From positions 1 to 64,000 of the forward strand of contig QCMR01000002.1 of the NCBI GenBank assembly GCA_003213595.1: a DNA stretch of 64,000 nucleotides, written 5' to 3'. This stretch comes from SAR86 cluster bacterium AG-422-E19. Lineage in GTDB: Bacteria; Pseudomonadota; Gammaproteobacteria; Magnimaribacterales; AG-339-G14. The notes under the pieces are model-generated. The model worked only from the letters and a program-made list of their open reading frames with translations, was not told the DNA's origin and ran no database searches. This document shows positions 33,739 through 42,858 of the stretch, one piece after another. Positions within the stretch are counted from its first letter, which is position 1. Each line of letters begins with the position of its first letter. Position numbers and translations under genes: made by a program.

Positions 33739-35502
33739 ATGAGTTTAAAATGGGCAATTAATGGAGTACTAGACGATATTTATTTTATGGCACAAGGATT
33801 ACCGCGTCTTCTCTTTACCTGGAAACCTGAAAATCAACTATCCATTCTCAATTTTTTTGAAAAGAATGTAAAAAAATATCCAAACGAGATTGCTTTTGTC
33901 TTTAAAGATCAATCTACAACTTGGCAAGAAGCTGACAAAAAAGTTTCTCAGTACGGAGCTTATTTGCAATCGCAAGGTATTGAAAAAGGAGACTGTTTTG
34001 CATTGTTGATGGACAATTCAGCGGATTTCTTAATGCTCCTTCTGGCTGCACATCGAATTGGAGCGATAGCAGCTTTAATCAATACAACCGTTACTGGCGA
34101 GGGTTTAAAACACGTTGTCACAATTGTTGATGCAAAGGCAGCAGTACTGGGTGCCTCTCATCTTGAAAAATTTGAATCATCTATGCCAGAAGCTGAATTG
34201 CAGTCACTAAAACTTTTCTTACTGGAAGACTCCATGGCTGTTCCAGAGGGATATACAGATATAAATATTGCTGCTCAAAGTGCAGGAGAAGTAGTTCCGT
34301 ACCCTTTAAAAATCAAAGATGTTGGTATGTATATCTATACATCAGGAACTACAGGCTTACCAAAAGCAGCTTTGATTACAAATGGCCGAGCCGTAAAAAC
34401 AAGTTATGCAGGTCAATTTTTTGGTTTTAAAGCTAAGCAAAAAGATGTGCTCTATCTTACTTTGCCGCTTTACCATGCTACTGGATTGCTTTGGTCTTGG
34501 GCCGGTTGCCTGAGAGCTGGTGCTACTACCGTAATCAAAGAAAAATTTTCTGCTTCTGAATTTTGGCCTGATGTAAGAAAACACAAAGCAACTATGTTTG
34601 GTTATGTCGGGGAACTATGTCGTTATTTAATGAACGTTCCGCCTAACGATGATGATCAAAATCATCAGCTTCAAGTTATTTCGGGAAACGGTTTGAGACC
34701 TGATATATGGGAGAAATTCCAAACGCGTTTCAACATACCAAAAATTAGAGAACTCTATGGAGCAACTGAGGGTGTTGGCGCATTGGTTAATACTCACGGT
34801 CGACCTGGCATGGTGGGAAGATACATGAGAGGTTCGCTTGTGGTTAAGTGTGATTTAGAAAGTGGCGAGCCCATCAGAAATTCTGAAGGCTACTGTGAAT
34901 CTGTAGAAATTGGCGAAACAGGATTGTTCATTTCAAAATTATCCAAACTTGCAACTTTTGAAGGATATTTGGATAAGCAAGCGTCTAATAAAAAGATTAT
35001 GGCCGATGTAATGGAAGATGGGGATGCTTGGTTCAACTCCGGAGACTTATTGACACGACATGAAAACAACTGGCTCTCTTTTGCCGACAGAGTTGGTGAT
35101 ACTTATCGTTGGAAAAGTGAAAACGTTTCTACCATGGAGGTTGCCGCGATAATCAATAAATATCCTGAAGTTTTGGATTCTAACGTTTACGGAGTGGAAG
35201 TAGAATCTGCGGACGGCAGAGCTGGAATGGCATTGATGAACGTCACAGGCGAATTTGATTTTGAAGTTTTTTCTGAACACGTTGAAAAAAATCTCAATGC
35301 CTTTCAAAGACCGTGTTTTGTCAGAATTGCAGAAGAAATGAAAACCACCGGAACTTTTAAACATCAAAAAGAAGACTTAAAAAAACAGGGTTTCGATCCA
35401 TCTGCAATTGAAGATAAATTGTTTTTTTATCAAAAAGGAAATTATGTAGAAATTGATGATTCTTTGTATCAAAGAATTCAATCAGGTGAGGAACGTTTTT
35501 AA
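33739..35502 (+). CDS. Long-chain acyl-CoA synthetase, FATP-like
   Basis: Translation starts at ATG 33739, with GGAG seven bases before; a TTG at 33724 lies inside that site. The 587-residue enzyme has the AMP-binding motif IYTSGTTGLPKAALITNGR, LPLYHATGL, ELYGATEG and the FATP-type segments FADRVGDTYRWKSENVSTMEV and the late FKHQKEDLKKQGFDP. These resemble the very-long-chain acyl-CoA synthetase/fatty acid transport protein group (SLC27-like) rather than FadD. It likely activates long-chain or steroid-like acids at the membrane. Its stop overlaps the next gene start (TAATG). Confidence 0.92.
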   Translation: MSLKWAINGVLDDIYFMAQGLPRLLFTWKPENQLSILNFFEKNVKKYPNEIAFVFKDQSTTWQEADKKVSQYGAYLQSQGIEKGDCFALLMDNSADFLMLLLAAHRIGAIAALINTTVTGEGLKHVVTIVDAKAAVLGASHLEKFESSMPEAELQSLKLFLLEDSMAVPEGYTDINIAAQSAGEVVPYPLKIKDVGMYIYTSGTTGLPKAALITNGRAVKTSYAGQFFGFKAKQKDVLYLTLPLYHATGLLWSWAGCLRAGATTVIKEKFSASEFWPDVRKHKATMFGYVGELCRYLMNVPPNDDDQNHQLQVISGNGLRPDIWEKFQTRFNIPKIRELYGATEGVGALVNTHGRPGMVGRYMRGSLVVKCDLESGEPIRNSEGYCESVEIGETGLFISKLSKLATFEGYLDKQASNKKIMADVMEDGDAWFNSGDLLTRHENNWLSFADRVGDTYRWKSENVSTMEVAAIINKYPEVLDSNVYGVEVESADGRAGMALMNVTGEFDFEVFSEHVEKNLNAFQRPCFVRIAEEMKTTGTFKHQKEDLKKQGFDPSAIEDKLFFYQKGNYVEIDDSLYQRIQSGEERF

Positions 35503-36845
35503 TGATCCAAGCCTTTAGAAACTTTATAACGCGAAGAACCTTTGCCTATAAGCTGAGAAATAAAGCTATGAACATGTTTTCAAGCTTTGAAAACTTCAAC
35601 TTGATCAGAGAAAAAGCAGAGGCAAGCCGAAAAGCAGAAAATCGCCCTCATGAAGTTTTGTATTTTCATAAAGTGGATGACCCCTATTCTCACTTAACTG
35701 TTCATTATATTGATAAGTTTAAAGAAGCCTATGACGTTCAATTCAAACCCATCTTAGTTGGGGAAGAGAATCCTGCAGCATTGCATGAACCTACGCTCTA
35801 TACAGATTATTGCCTCGAAGACGTCAAGAGAATTGCATCTTATTATGATGTTGATTTCCTAGGCAAAAGCTATCCTGAAAAAAAATTAGTTGATAAAGCC
35901 AATTCCATTCTTACTGCAGTGAATCCTGATGAATTTGGTTCTGTAGCAAAAACAGTTAGTCATGCTCTTTGGAGTGGCGATTCAGATAAACTTGAAGAGC
36001 TTGAAGTTTCTTATAAATCATCCGAGCAAGAGGTCATTGAAACCCTTAAAGAAGGTAATGAGATCAGAAACGGCTGCGACTATTATTTTGGTTCGGCTTT
36101 TTATTACGAAAAGGAACTCTATTGGGGTGTAGATCGCTTAAATCATCTGGAAGACCGATTGACAGAGTTGGGAGCCAACAAATCGAGTGATAACGAACCT
36201 GTATGTTTACTGCAAACCAAAGCGCCTGACACTTTAACTGCTGAAAAAAGCGTTAATTTAACTTACTACCCATCTTTAAATAGTCCATATACCTTTGTCA
36301 GCGCCAAAAGAGTTAAAGAATTTCGAGAGGAGTATCCGATCAATCTCATTACTAAGCCTGTCCTTCCAATGCTGATGAGAATGATGGTCATTCCAACTTT
36401 CAAGGGAAAATACATCATCTCAGATGCTGCCAGAGAAGGTCGTAAATACGGCTACGAAATGAAAGAGGTCTTTTCGCCAATTGGTAAACCCGCCAGAAAA
36501 GCATACTCCCTTTTTCCTTTGATTGACTCCTTAGGAAAAGGATTTGAATACATAGATGAATTACTTAAAGCTTCTTTTCAAGAAGGAATAAATATTGGGG
36601 ATGATGACTACTTAAAGAACACCGTTACGGAATTAGGTCTGGATTGGGATTCTGTTAAAAGAGATTTGAATACATCAAAATGGAAAAAAGTTTTAAACGA
36701 TAATGTCGACGACATGTATCAAGGTAATTGTTGGGGCGTGCCTAGTTTTAAAATAACCGATGCCGATGGTTCTAATCCTTATTACGTTTGGGGCCAAGAT
36801 CGTATGTGGCTACTAAAGGAAGAAATCAATAGACGTTTGACATAG
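35502..36845 (+). CDS. Tandem DsbA-like/2-hydroxychromene-2-carboxylate isomerase-like protein
   Basis: The 447-residue chain appears to hold two thioredoxin-fold domains of the DsbA/HCCA-isomerase/kappa-GST type. The first runs from about 50 (VLYFHKVDDPYSHL) to 223 (FYYEKELYWGVDRLNHL). The second runs from about 250 (LTYYPSLNSPYTFVSAKRV) to 445 (CWGVPSFKI...YYVWGQDRMWLL). Each half has the N-terminal SPYS-like strand-helix and the C-terminal WG-DR-L signature. No CxxC motif is seen, so it is not an oxidase; glutathione-dependent isomerase or transferase chemistry is more likely. It overlaps the acyl-CoA synthetase by one base and is probably cotranscribed with it. Confidence 0.82.
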   Translation: MIQAFRNFITRRTFAYKLRNKAMNMFSSFENFNLIREKAEASRKAENRPHEVLYFHKVDDPYSHLTVHYIDKFKEAYDVQFKPILVGEENPAALHEPTLYTDYCLEDVKRIASYYDVDFLGKSYPEKKLVDKANSILTAVNPDEFGSVAKTVSHALWSGDSDKLEELEVSYKSSEQEVIETLKEGNEIRNGCDYYFGSAFYYEKELYWGVDRLNHLEDRLTELGANKSSDNEPVCLLQTKAPDTLTAEKSVNLTYYPSLNSPYTFVSAKRVKEFREEYPINLITKPVLPMLMRMMVIPTFKGKYIISDAAREGRKYGYEMKEVFSPIGKPARKAYSLFPLIDSLGKGFEYIDELLKASFQEGINIGDDDYLKNTVTELGLDWDSVKRDLNTSKWKKVLNDNVDDMYQGNCWGVPSFKITDADGSNPYYVWGQDRMWLLKEEINRRLT

Positions 36846-36870
36846 CCTCAAGCAAAATAGCTTGGTTTTT
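36846..36870 (+). terminator. Probable terminator after the HCCA-like gene
   Basis: CAAGC (36849-36853) pairs with GCTTG (36860-36864) across the loop AAAATA, followed by G and five T. The stem is short, so termination may be partial. Confidence 0.5.
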
Positions 36871-36914
36871 AAATATTTCAATCGTTTATCTTCTCGAATA
36901 AAACTCAGTTTTAA

Positions 36915-37052
36915 GTGTCAAAGGAAAAAGACAAACAAAAGAAAAAAAGGTTAAATCCGGTTGCTAAAAATGCCGCTAAGTTTAATCGAGCTTCAGTATT
37001 TAAAGACAAAACAAAGTACGACAGAAAAAAAATTAAAAAAGATGAAGACTAA
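36915..37052 (+). CDS. Small Lys/Arg-rich conserved protein (45 residues)
   Basis: A GTG-started frame runs directly after an in-frame TAA and encodes 45 residues: a Lys-rich start, then RLNPVAKNAAKFNRASVF, KDKTKYDRKK and an acidic end DED. The NPVAK-x3-KFNRA-x-VF-x-D pattern looks like a family of very short basic proteins found widely in gammaproteobacteria (DUF7230-like, from memory). Such proteins may bind RNA or ribosomes, but no function is established here. It overlaps the cystathionine beta-synthase start by 11 bases, which would explain why that gene has no Shine-Dalgarno sequence. The weak point is the GTG start without a clear ribosome-binding site. Confidence 0.6.
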   Translation: MSKEKDKQKKKRLNPVAKNAAKFNRASVFKDKTKYDRKKIKKDED

Positions 37053-38019
37053 TTTTAATAATCTCTTGGAAATGGTGGGCAATACGCCAGTGGTTAAAAT
37101 TAATAACATTGATACCGGTCCTTGCGAGTTATACGTAAAACTTGAAAATCTAAATCCAGGGGGATCTATCAAAGATCGGGTAGGTATCAAGATTATCGAG
37201 GAAGCTGAAAAAAGCGGTGCTCTGAAATCTGGAGGCACTATTGTTGAGTGTACTGCAGGAAATACAGGCTTGGGTTTGGCTTTAGCGGCAAAGTTGAAAG
37301 GCTATGATTTGATCTTGGTCATTCCAGATAAAATGAGTCAAGAAAAGGTAATGCATTTAGAAGCTATGGGAGTCGAAATTGTTTTTACTCGCTCTGATGT
37401 TGAAAAAGGACATCCAGAGCATTATCAAGAAATGGCTGCTGCTATCGTAAAAAAAACTCCAGGTTCTTTTTTTGCTGATCAATTTAGTAATCCAGCCAAT
37501 CCTCTTGTGCATGAAACCACAACCGGACCTGAGATTTGGTCGCAAATGGAAGGTGATGTTGATGCCTTCGTTGCAGGCGTAGGAACTGGAGGTACTATCA
37601 GCGGTGTTGGAAAATACTTAAAAGCCCAAAACAAAGACATTCAAATAATCATTGCAGACCCAATTGGCTCGGTCGTTGCAGATGCGGTAAACACTGGGAA
37701 TTATAAATACGAAGGTGGTTCGTGGCTGGTAGAAGGTATCGGTGAAGACTACATTCCTGATAACTTAAATTTAGATATCATCGATGAAGGAATTTACGTC
37801 TCCGACAAGGATGCTTTTGCAAGAGTGGATGAACTACTAAGAAAGGAAGGCATTTTAGCTGGGACTTCTTGTGGAACATTAGTGGATGCAGCAATAAAGT
37901 GGTGTCAAAAACAAACAGAACCAAAAAAAGTAGTAACATTAATATGTGATACTGGTAATAAATATTTATCCAAAGCTTTCAATAAAGATTGGTTAAAAGA
38001 AAATGAATTAATTGACTGA
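37042..38019 (+). CDS. Cystathionine beta-synthase (PLP enzyme, no CBS domain)
   Basis: I place the start at ATG 37042 (325 residues), since NLLEMVGNTPVVKI is the usual N-terminus of the family; a TTG at 36961 is in frame but lies inside the small basic gene. PLP lysine K44 is in NPGGSIKDRVG. Features nearer to cystathionine beta-synthase than to cysteine synthase are IPDKMSQEKVMHLEAMGVEI, SNPANPLVHETTT, VEGIGEDYIPDNL and the end KAFNKDWL. CBS makes cystathionine from homocysteine and serine. The C-terminal regulatory CBS domains of human CBS are absent, as in many bacteria. With the next gene it forms a reverse transsulfuration pair. Confidence 0.88.
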   Translation: MKTNFNNLLEMVGNTPVVKINNIDTGPCELYVKLENLNPGGSIKDRVGIKIIEEAEKSGALKSGGTIVECTAGNTGLGLALAAKLKGYDLILVIPDKMSQEKVMHLEAMGVEIVFTRSDVEKGHPEHYQEMAAAIVKKTPGSFFADQFSNPANPLVHETTTGPEIWSQMEGDVDAFVAGVGTGGTISGVGKYLKAQNKDIQIIIADPIGSVVADAVNTGNYKYEGGSWLVEGIGEDYIPDNLNLDIIDEGIYVSDKDAFARVDELLRKEGILAGTSCGTLVDAAIKWCQKQTEPKKVVTLICDTGNKYLSKAFNKDWLKENELID

Positions 38020-38024
38020 GAATC

Positions 38025-39188
38025 ATGAGTAAAAAAAATAAAGAAGGTTTTGAAACCAGAGCAATACATGCTGGTCAAAAGGCAGATCCGACTACAGGCG
38101 CGGTGATGATGCCTATTTATACATCCTCAACTTATGAACAAGAAAGTCCTGGAGTTCATAAAGGCTTTGATTACTCTCGCTCTATCAATCCAACCAGAAA
38201 AGCTTTTGAAGAATGTATTGCAAGCCTTGAAAACGGTGAAGTTGGTTTTGGATTTTCATCTGGTGTAGCTGCCATTTCTGCTTGTGTTGAATTACTTTCT
38301 CCTGGCGATCACGTGATTGCTATGAACGATCTCTACGGCGGCACGGTCCGCCTTTTCAATGAAATCAAAACACTTTCACAAGGCATCGAGGTGACATATG
38401 TCGATATGACTGACATGCAAAACGTCCTTGAGGCTAAAACGGACAAAACAAAAATGATATTTGTTGAAACGCCGACCAATCCCTTATTGAGAGTCGTTGA
38501 TTTGTCGGCAATTGCTGATTTTGCCAAAGCGGAGAATATTTTAAGCGTGTGTGATAATACGTTTGCTTCACCCTATGTGCAGCAACCATTGAATCATGGC
38601 ATCGATATTGTTTTGCATTCCGCAACGAAATATTTAGGAGGTCACTCCGACCTGATAGCAGGTGCCTTAGTCATTGGTAAAAAAGACGATGCGCTAGTTT
38701 CTAAAATGGCAAATATTGTTAATTCTTTGGGCCCTATTACCGGAGCTTTCGATAGTTATCTAATTCTCAGAAGTTTAAAAACTCTTGCCGTAAGAATGGA
38801 ACGACATTCTGAAAATGCTATGGCCATTGCTAAGCATTTTGAAAGCCACAAAGAAATTTCGGAGGTAATTTATCCTGGACTCACAAATCATCCGCAGCAT
38901 GATCTAGCATCAAAACAAATGAATGGTTTTGGCGGCATAATTTCAATGAATATCAAAGGTGGTTTGGAAAAATCAAAAAGTTTTCTTGAGCGAACAAAAA
39001 TTTTTGCTCTTGCCGAAAGTCTAGGCGGAGTAGAAAGTTTAATTGAGCATCCTGCTTTAATGACGCACGCTTCATTACCCAAAGACCGCAGGGAAATGAT
39101 TGGCATTTCTGATGGGCTTGTGAGGTTATCCGTTGGCTTAGAATCTTTAGATGATTTGATAGAAGATATTGAACAAGCGCTAAAATAA
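38025..39188 (+). CDS. Cystathionine gamma-lyase/gamma-synthase family enzyme
   Basis: The 387-residue PLP enzyme of the Cys/Met metabolism family has IYTSSTYEQESPG, YSRSINPTR (phosphate-binding Tyr/Arg), FSSGVAAISA, the Asp of SVCDNTFASPY and the PLP lysine K202 in HSATKYLGGHSD. SLGGVESLIEHPALMTHAS closes the active site. Downstream of a cystathionine beta-synthase by five bases, gamma-lyase activity (cystathionine to cysteine, 2-oxobutyrate and ammonia) is the likely role. Gamma-synthase or methionine gamma-lyase cannot be excluded by sequence alone. Confidence 0.9.
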   Translation: MSKKNKEGFETRAIHAGQKADPTTGAVMMPIYTSSTYEQESPGVHKGFDYSRSINPTRKAFEECIASLENGEVGFGFSSGVAAISACVELLSPGDHVIAMNDLYGGTVRLFNEIKTLSQGIEVTYVDMTDMQNVLEAKTDKTKMIFVETPTNPLLRVVDLSAIADFAKAENILSVCDNTFASPYVQQPLNHGIDIVLHSATKYLGGHSDLIAGALVIGKKDDALVSKMANIVNSLGPITGAFDSYLILRSLKTLAVRMERHSENAMAIAKHFESHKEISEVIYPGLTNHPQHDLASKQMNGFGGIISMNIKGGLEKSKSFLERTKIFALAESLGGVESLIEHPALMTHASLPKDRREMIGISDGLVRLSVGLESLDDLIEDIEQALK

Positions 39189-39216
39189 AACATTCTGAGT
39201 TATGGGGAGAAAGAAT

Positions 39217-40773
39217 ATGTATTATCTTCTGTTTTTCATCTTATTCTCTATAAATTTGATGGCTACAGATAAACCCAATGTGGTTATTATTCTTACAGAC
39301 GATCTTGGATGGGGAGATGTTTCATATCATGGAAGCCATATTCCAACTCCTAACATTGATCAACTAGCTAAGGAAGGAATGGAATTAAATCGATTCTATT
39401 CAAACCCTGTTTGCAGCCCCACTAGAGCTTCCCTATTAACTGGCTTGCATATCTTTAATCATGGGGTTGTCAGACCGTTCATGAATCCAGCAGCTGAACA
39501 AACGGGCATGCCTCCTGAATTAAAGGTCATGCCACAATATTTTAAAGAAGCCGGTTATCAAACAGCCTTATCTGGGAAATGGCATCTAGGGACAGCAAAA
39601 GAAGAATTTTGGCCAACAAACAGAGGTTTTGAAACAAGTTACGGTCACATGACCGGCGGTATCGGATATTTTGATCATACTGCAGCGGGTCGATTGGATT
39701 GGCATAGAAACGAAAGCACTTTGAGAGAAGACGGTTATTCGACTGAATTAATTGCTAACGAGGCAATAAATATAATTAAAAATAAAGATCAAAGTCGTCC
39801 TTTGTTTTTATATGTAGCTTTTAATGCTCCACATACACCAATAGAAGCACCCCTTCAAAATATTGAAAAATTTTCTTATCTGAAGGATGAAAGTGATCGG
39901 GTATACGCAGCCAATGTTAATGCTTTGGATAATGAAATAGGCAGAATTATCAAAGTAATTGAAGCAGAAGGTTTATTAGAAGAAACCATTATTCTCTTTT
40001 TTAGTGATAACGGACCAGTTTTTGATATTGACCCTATTGTAAAAGTTATTGCACCGAATTTGATAGATGCAAAAGGCAGTACCGCAGGTTTGAGAGGGAG
40101 TAAATCTTCCGCATTGGAAGGTGGAATAAGGGTTCCTGCTGTAATTTGGTGGAAAGGCATCATTGAAAATAAGAAATCCGATCAGTTTTTCTTTGTCCAA
40201 GATGTACTACCAACTTTATTGACTGCTGCAGATATTAAAACTTCTAATTCAGACAAATTTGACGGTGAAGATAAATGGACGAATTTGCTTACCGGAAACA
40301 TTGTTCCACCGAAAAATGCGTTTATTGGGGCAAGAATTATTTCCGATGAACGAGCCTTATTCAATGATCAATGGAAACTTTATTCAGTAAAACCTACTTT
40401 AATTCCAGTTTCACCCTCTTATCAATTATTCAATATCATTGAAGACCCTTTTGAAAAAAACAACCTGGCTGAAGAAGAACCCGAAATATTCAAGACGATG
40501 AAAAAAACAATCACCTCTTATACTGAACGAGATGTGGTGGGCAATATGAATCCTGCACATGCATATCTGCATGGTGACGACCGACAAGGTGGTGTTGAAT
40601 TGGGTTCGCCTTGGATGGATGGAAACTATGAGTTGAATAGTCCCCCTTCAGCAATATCAAGTTTTTTTATTTTTCTTTGGATAGTAATTCAAGCTTTTAA
40701 ATATCAGCTGATAATTACATTTTTATTCATTATTCTTGCTTTTTACGCTTTTAAAAAATTAAGACAGAAATAA
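39217..40773 (+). CDS. Sulfatase (arylsulfatase family) with C-terminal membrane segments
   Basis: The start is ATG 39217, with GGAG seven bases upstream; the ATG at 39202 lies inside that site. The 518 residues begin with a signal peptide (MYYLLFFILFSINLMA) and the metal motif VIILTDDLGWGD (D28, D29). The formylglycine motif C66-S-P-T-R70 is followed by LTGL, and LSGKWHLG lies downstream. It would cleave sulfate esters in the periplasm after conversion of C66, which needs a maturase not seen in the window. The last 45 residues contain two hydrophobic stretches and a basic end (KKLRQK), so the enzyme is probably membrane-tethered. Substrate unknown. Confidence 0.92.
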   Translation: MYYLLFFILFSINLMATDKPNVVIILTDDLGWGDVSYHGSHIPTPNIDQLAKEGMELNRFYSNPVCSPTRASLLTGLHIFNHGVVRPFMNPAAEQTGMPPELKVMPQYFKEAGYQTALSGKWHLGTAKEEFWPTNRGFETSYGHMTGGIGYFDHTAAGRLDWHRNESTLREDGYSTELIANEAINIIKNKDQSRPLFLYVAFNAPHTPIEAPLQNIEKFSYLKDESDRVYAANVNALDNEIGRIIKVIEAEGLLEETIILFFSDNGPVFDIDPIVKVIAPNLIDAKGSTAGLRGSKSSALEGGIRVPAVIWWKGIIENKKSDQFFFVQDVLPTLLTAADIKTSNSDKFDGEDKWTNLLTGNIVPPKNAFIGARIISDERALFNDQWKLYSVKPTLIPVSPSYQLFNIIEDPFEKNNLAEEEPEIFKTMKKTITSYTERDVVGNMNPAHAYLHGDDRQGGVELGSPWMDGNYELNSPPSAISSFFIFLWIVIQAFKYQLIITFLFIILAFYAFKKLRQK

Positions 40774-40785
40774 AGCTTGAGAGTT

Positions 40786-41166
40786 CTAAAAGTTGAAAAA
40801 ACAGAGTTTGTTACCGTCCAAATCATAAACGTAAGCACCATAGAAATTCCCTGCTCTTTGACCAGGCTCGCCATCATCAGTAGCGCCTAATTCGATTGCT
40901 TTGGTATACATTGCATCTACTGCTTCGTGCGAATCAAGAGGAATTGCTTTCATGGTGCCGTTACCATGTGAGGCAGTTTTTCCATCATAAGGTATAGCTA
41001 TAGCTAATATTACTTTACTGCCATCTTCAGACATCCACATTGTAATTCTATCGTTGGCCGGAAACTTTGATGCATTTATTTGAGCCAACAGACCATCATA
41101 AAAAGCTTCGGCAGCTTCTTTATTGTTAGTTCCTATGGTGGAATAGCCTTGTAATTTGGACGTCAT
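40786..41166 (-). CDS. VOC-family (glyoxalase/dioxygenase fold) protein
   Basis: The 126-residue protein has the two beta-alpha-beta-beta-beta modules of the vicinal oxygen chelate fold: TIGTNNKEAAEAFYDGLLAQ at the start and NFYGAYVYDLDGNKLCFF at the end. YDLDGNK with the following aromatic residues is the most recognisable VOC signature. The sequence PYDGKTASHGNGTM resembles the small PhnB/glyoxalase-like proteins common in proteobacteria. Function is unassigned. GAGGAG stands before the ATG, and the epoxide hydrolase gene is 18 bases upstream on the same strand. Confidence 0.85.
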   Translation of the reverse strand: MTSKLQGYSTIGTNNKEAAEAFYDGLLAQINASKFPANDRITMWMSEDGSKVILAIAIPYDGKTASHGNGTMKAIPLDSHEAVDAMYTKAIELGATDDGEPGQRAGNFYGAYVYDLDGNKLCFFNF

Positions 41167-41184
41167 GTTCTTTCTCCTCTAAAT

Positions 41185-42171
41185 TTAAATATTTTTTAAA
41201 AAATCTATCATGTGGCTGGTTACTGCTTCTGGATTTTCTTGCTGAGTCCAATGACCAATACCTTCTAAAATTTCTACTTTCCGCAAATCATCATAATTCT
41301 TTGTAAAAGCTTTGAGAATATCTTCCCCTGAAGCGCTCTCATCTCTTGCAAAGAAATTAACCGGATCTAAAGTACCTGTGATGAAACAAGCAGGTAAAGG
41401 ATAAGAAACATTTTTAAATTCTTGTAATTCCTCAAAATCAATATCTTGAGCACGATATCTGTTAAATGGACCACGAAAACCACTTTGCTCAAATTCATTG
41501 ATGAAATAATTCATATCCTCTTGAGTAAGCCAATTTGGATAAGTATCGAATTCTGGTGAATTTTCTAACATTTTTGATTCAGGTGTTTTTTTATAAGCAG
41601 GATTACCGATATTGTTCATCATAAATTGCATCCCTCTTCCATCGCCACTGAAATAAGTTATTTCCAGAGCTTTTCTAACATCGGCTTCGAATTCTGCCTC
41701 AGCAACTCCTTCTTCTTGAATATAGAGTTGGTAGAAGAATTTATCTTTATAAAGTTCCCTGAACAATTGAATCAAGGATTTTTCACCAATTGGTGTATAG
41801 GGTACTGAAAGCGCTCCTACTGCTTTGATGGTATCTTGGTAAAGCAGTCCAGTAGTCCAAACAATTGGCCCACCCCAATCGTGACCAAAAAGATAGGCCT
41901 CTTTATATCCCAGTGAATCGATCACACCAGCTATGTCGGCTGCTAAGTTTTTTAAAGAATACGCCGCTATCTCGTAAGGCTTATCCGAACCACCGTAACC
42001 ACGAACATCAACAGCAGCTACTTTAAAGCCTGCTTTGGCTAGAGGTTCTATTTGATGACGCCAGCTGTACCAACTTTCTGGCCAACCATGAACCAAAACA
42101 ACAAGGGGTCCTTCACCTTCTACCACTGCTCTGATTTTTAAGTTATAACCGTCTAACAGTTGAAAATTCAT
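41185..42171 (-). CDS. Epoxide hydrolase-like alpha/beta hydrolase
   Basis: The 328-residue protein has the soluble epoxide hydrolase pattern: HGWPES with the oxyanion H29-G-W-P31, VRGYGGSDKP, and nucleophile elbow GHDWGG with D98. Tyr residues in the lid (TYFSG, FNRYRAQD) could activate the epoxide. The catalytic His is in LEGIGHWTQQENP near the end. It would open an epoxide to a diol through an aspartyl ester. Haloalkane dehalogenase is less likely given the HGWPESWYSWRHQ start, the usual epoxide hydrolase form. It is divergent from the metallo-hydrolase gene with a 30-base gap. Confidence 0.92.
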   Translation of the reverse strand: MNFQLLDGYNLKIRAVVEGEGPLVVLVHGWPESWYSWRHQIEPLAKAGFKVAAVDVRGYGGSDKPYEIAAYSLKNLAADIAGVIDSLGYKEAYLFGHDWGGPIVWTTGLLYQDTIKAVGALSVPYTPIGEKSLIQLFRELYKDKFFYQLYIQEEGVAEAEFEADVRKALEITYFSGDGRGMQFMMNNIGNPAYKKTPESKMLENSPEFDTYPNWLTQEDMNYFINEFEQSGFRGPFNRYRAQDIDFEELQEFKNVSYPLPACFITGTLDPVNFFARDESASGEDILKAFTKNYDDLRKVEILEGIGHWTQQENPEAVTSHMIDFLKNI

Positions 42172-42201
42172 AGGTTATAATGATGGCAGTTTTTTTTAAT
42201 C

Positions 42202-42858
42202 ATGGCTACATTAAAAGCAGCAATCATTCCTGTGACTCCCTTGCAGCAGAATTCTTGTGTCATTTGGAAAGAATCTTCAAAAATTGCAGCGGTGACTGAT
42301 CCTGGCGGCGATTTATCTTTGATCGAAAACTTCATTGCAGAACAAGGGTTGACTCTTTCTAAAGTCTTTATCACGCACGGTCATTTAGATCATGCTGGTG
42401 GTGCATTCGAACTAGCAGAAAAGTACAACGTTGAAATTGAAGGGCCTCATAAAGATGATGGTTTTCTAATTAACGCTCTAGAAGAGCAAGGCAAACGTTA
42501 TGGTTTGGATAGTGCAAAAAATTTTGAGCCAAACCGATGGTTAACCGATGGCGACCAAATCGAAATTGATGGTGAAAAGTTAGATGTTTATCATTGTCCT
42601 GGGCACACTCCTGGTCATATAGTCTTTCATCATCCAGAATCAAAGCTTGCCATAGTTGGCGATGTTCTCTTTCAAGGGTCAATAGGCAGAACGGATTTGC
42701 CTCGAGGTAATACACAAGATCTACTCGACGCCATTCGAGGAAAATTATGGCCTTTGGGCAATGATGTGACTTTTGTTCCAGGGCATGGGCCGGTATCTAC
42801 GTTTGGCCAAGAGCGTCTAACCAATCCCTACGTTGCAGATCAGCTTTTTAAAGCCTAG
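42202..42858 (+). CDS. Metallo-beta-lactamase-fold hydrolase, glyoxalase II-like (YcbL type)
   Basis: The 218-residue chain has the metal motif T-H59-G-H61-L-D63-H64-AGG, the third histidine in CPGHTPGHIVFH, the bridging Asp in AIVGDVLFQGSIGRTDLP and the last His in PGHGP. QDLLDAIRGKLWPL is typical of the YcbL/GloB-like subgroup, which hydrolyses glutathione thioesters or related compounds. It is shorter than true GloB (about 250 residues), having no HAGH C-terminal domain. Its stop overlaps the convergent serine hydrolase stop by four bases. Confidence 0.93.
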   Translation: MATLKAAIIPVTPLQQNSCVIWKESSKIAAVTDPGGDLSLIENFIAEQGLTLSKVFITHGHLDHAGGAFELAEKYNVEIEGPHKDDGFLINALEEQGKRYGLDSAKNFEPNRWLTDGDQIEIDGEKLDVYHCPGHTPGHIVFHHPESKLAIVGDVLFQGSIGRTDLPRGNTQDLLDAIRGKLWPLGNDVTFVPGHGPVSTFGQERLTNPYVADQLFKA

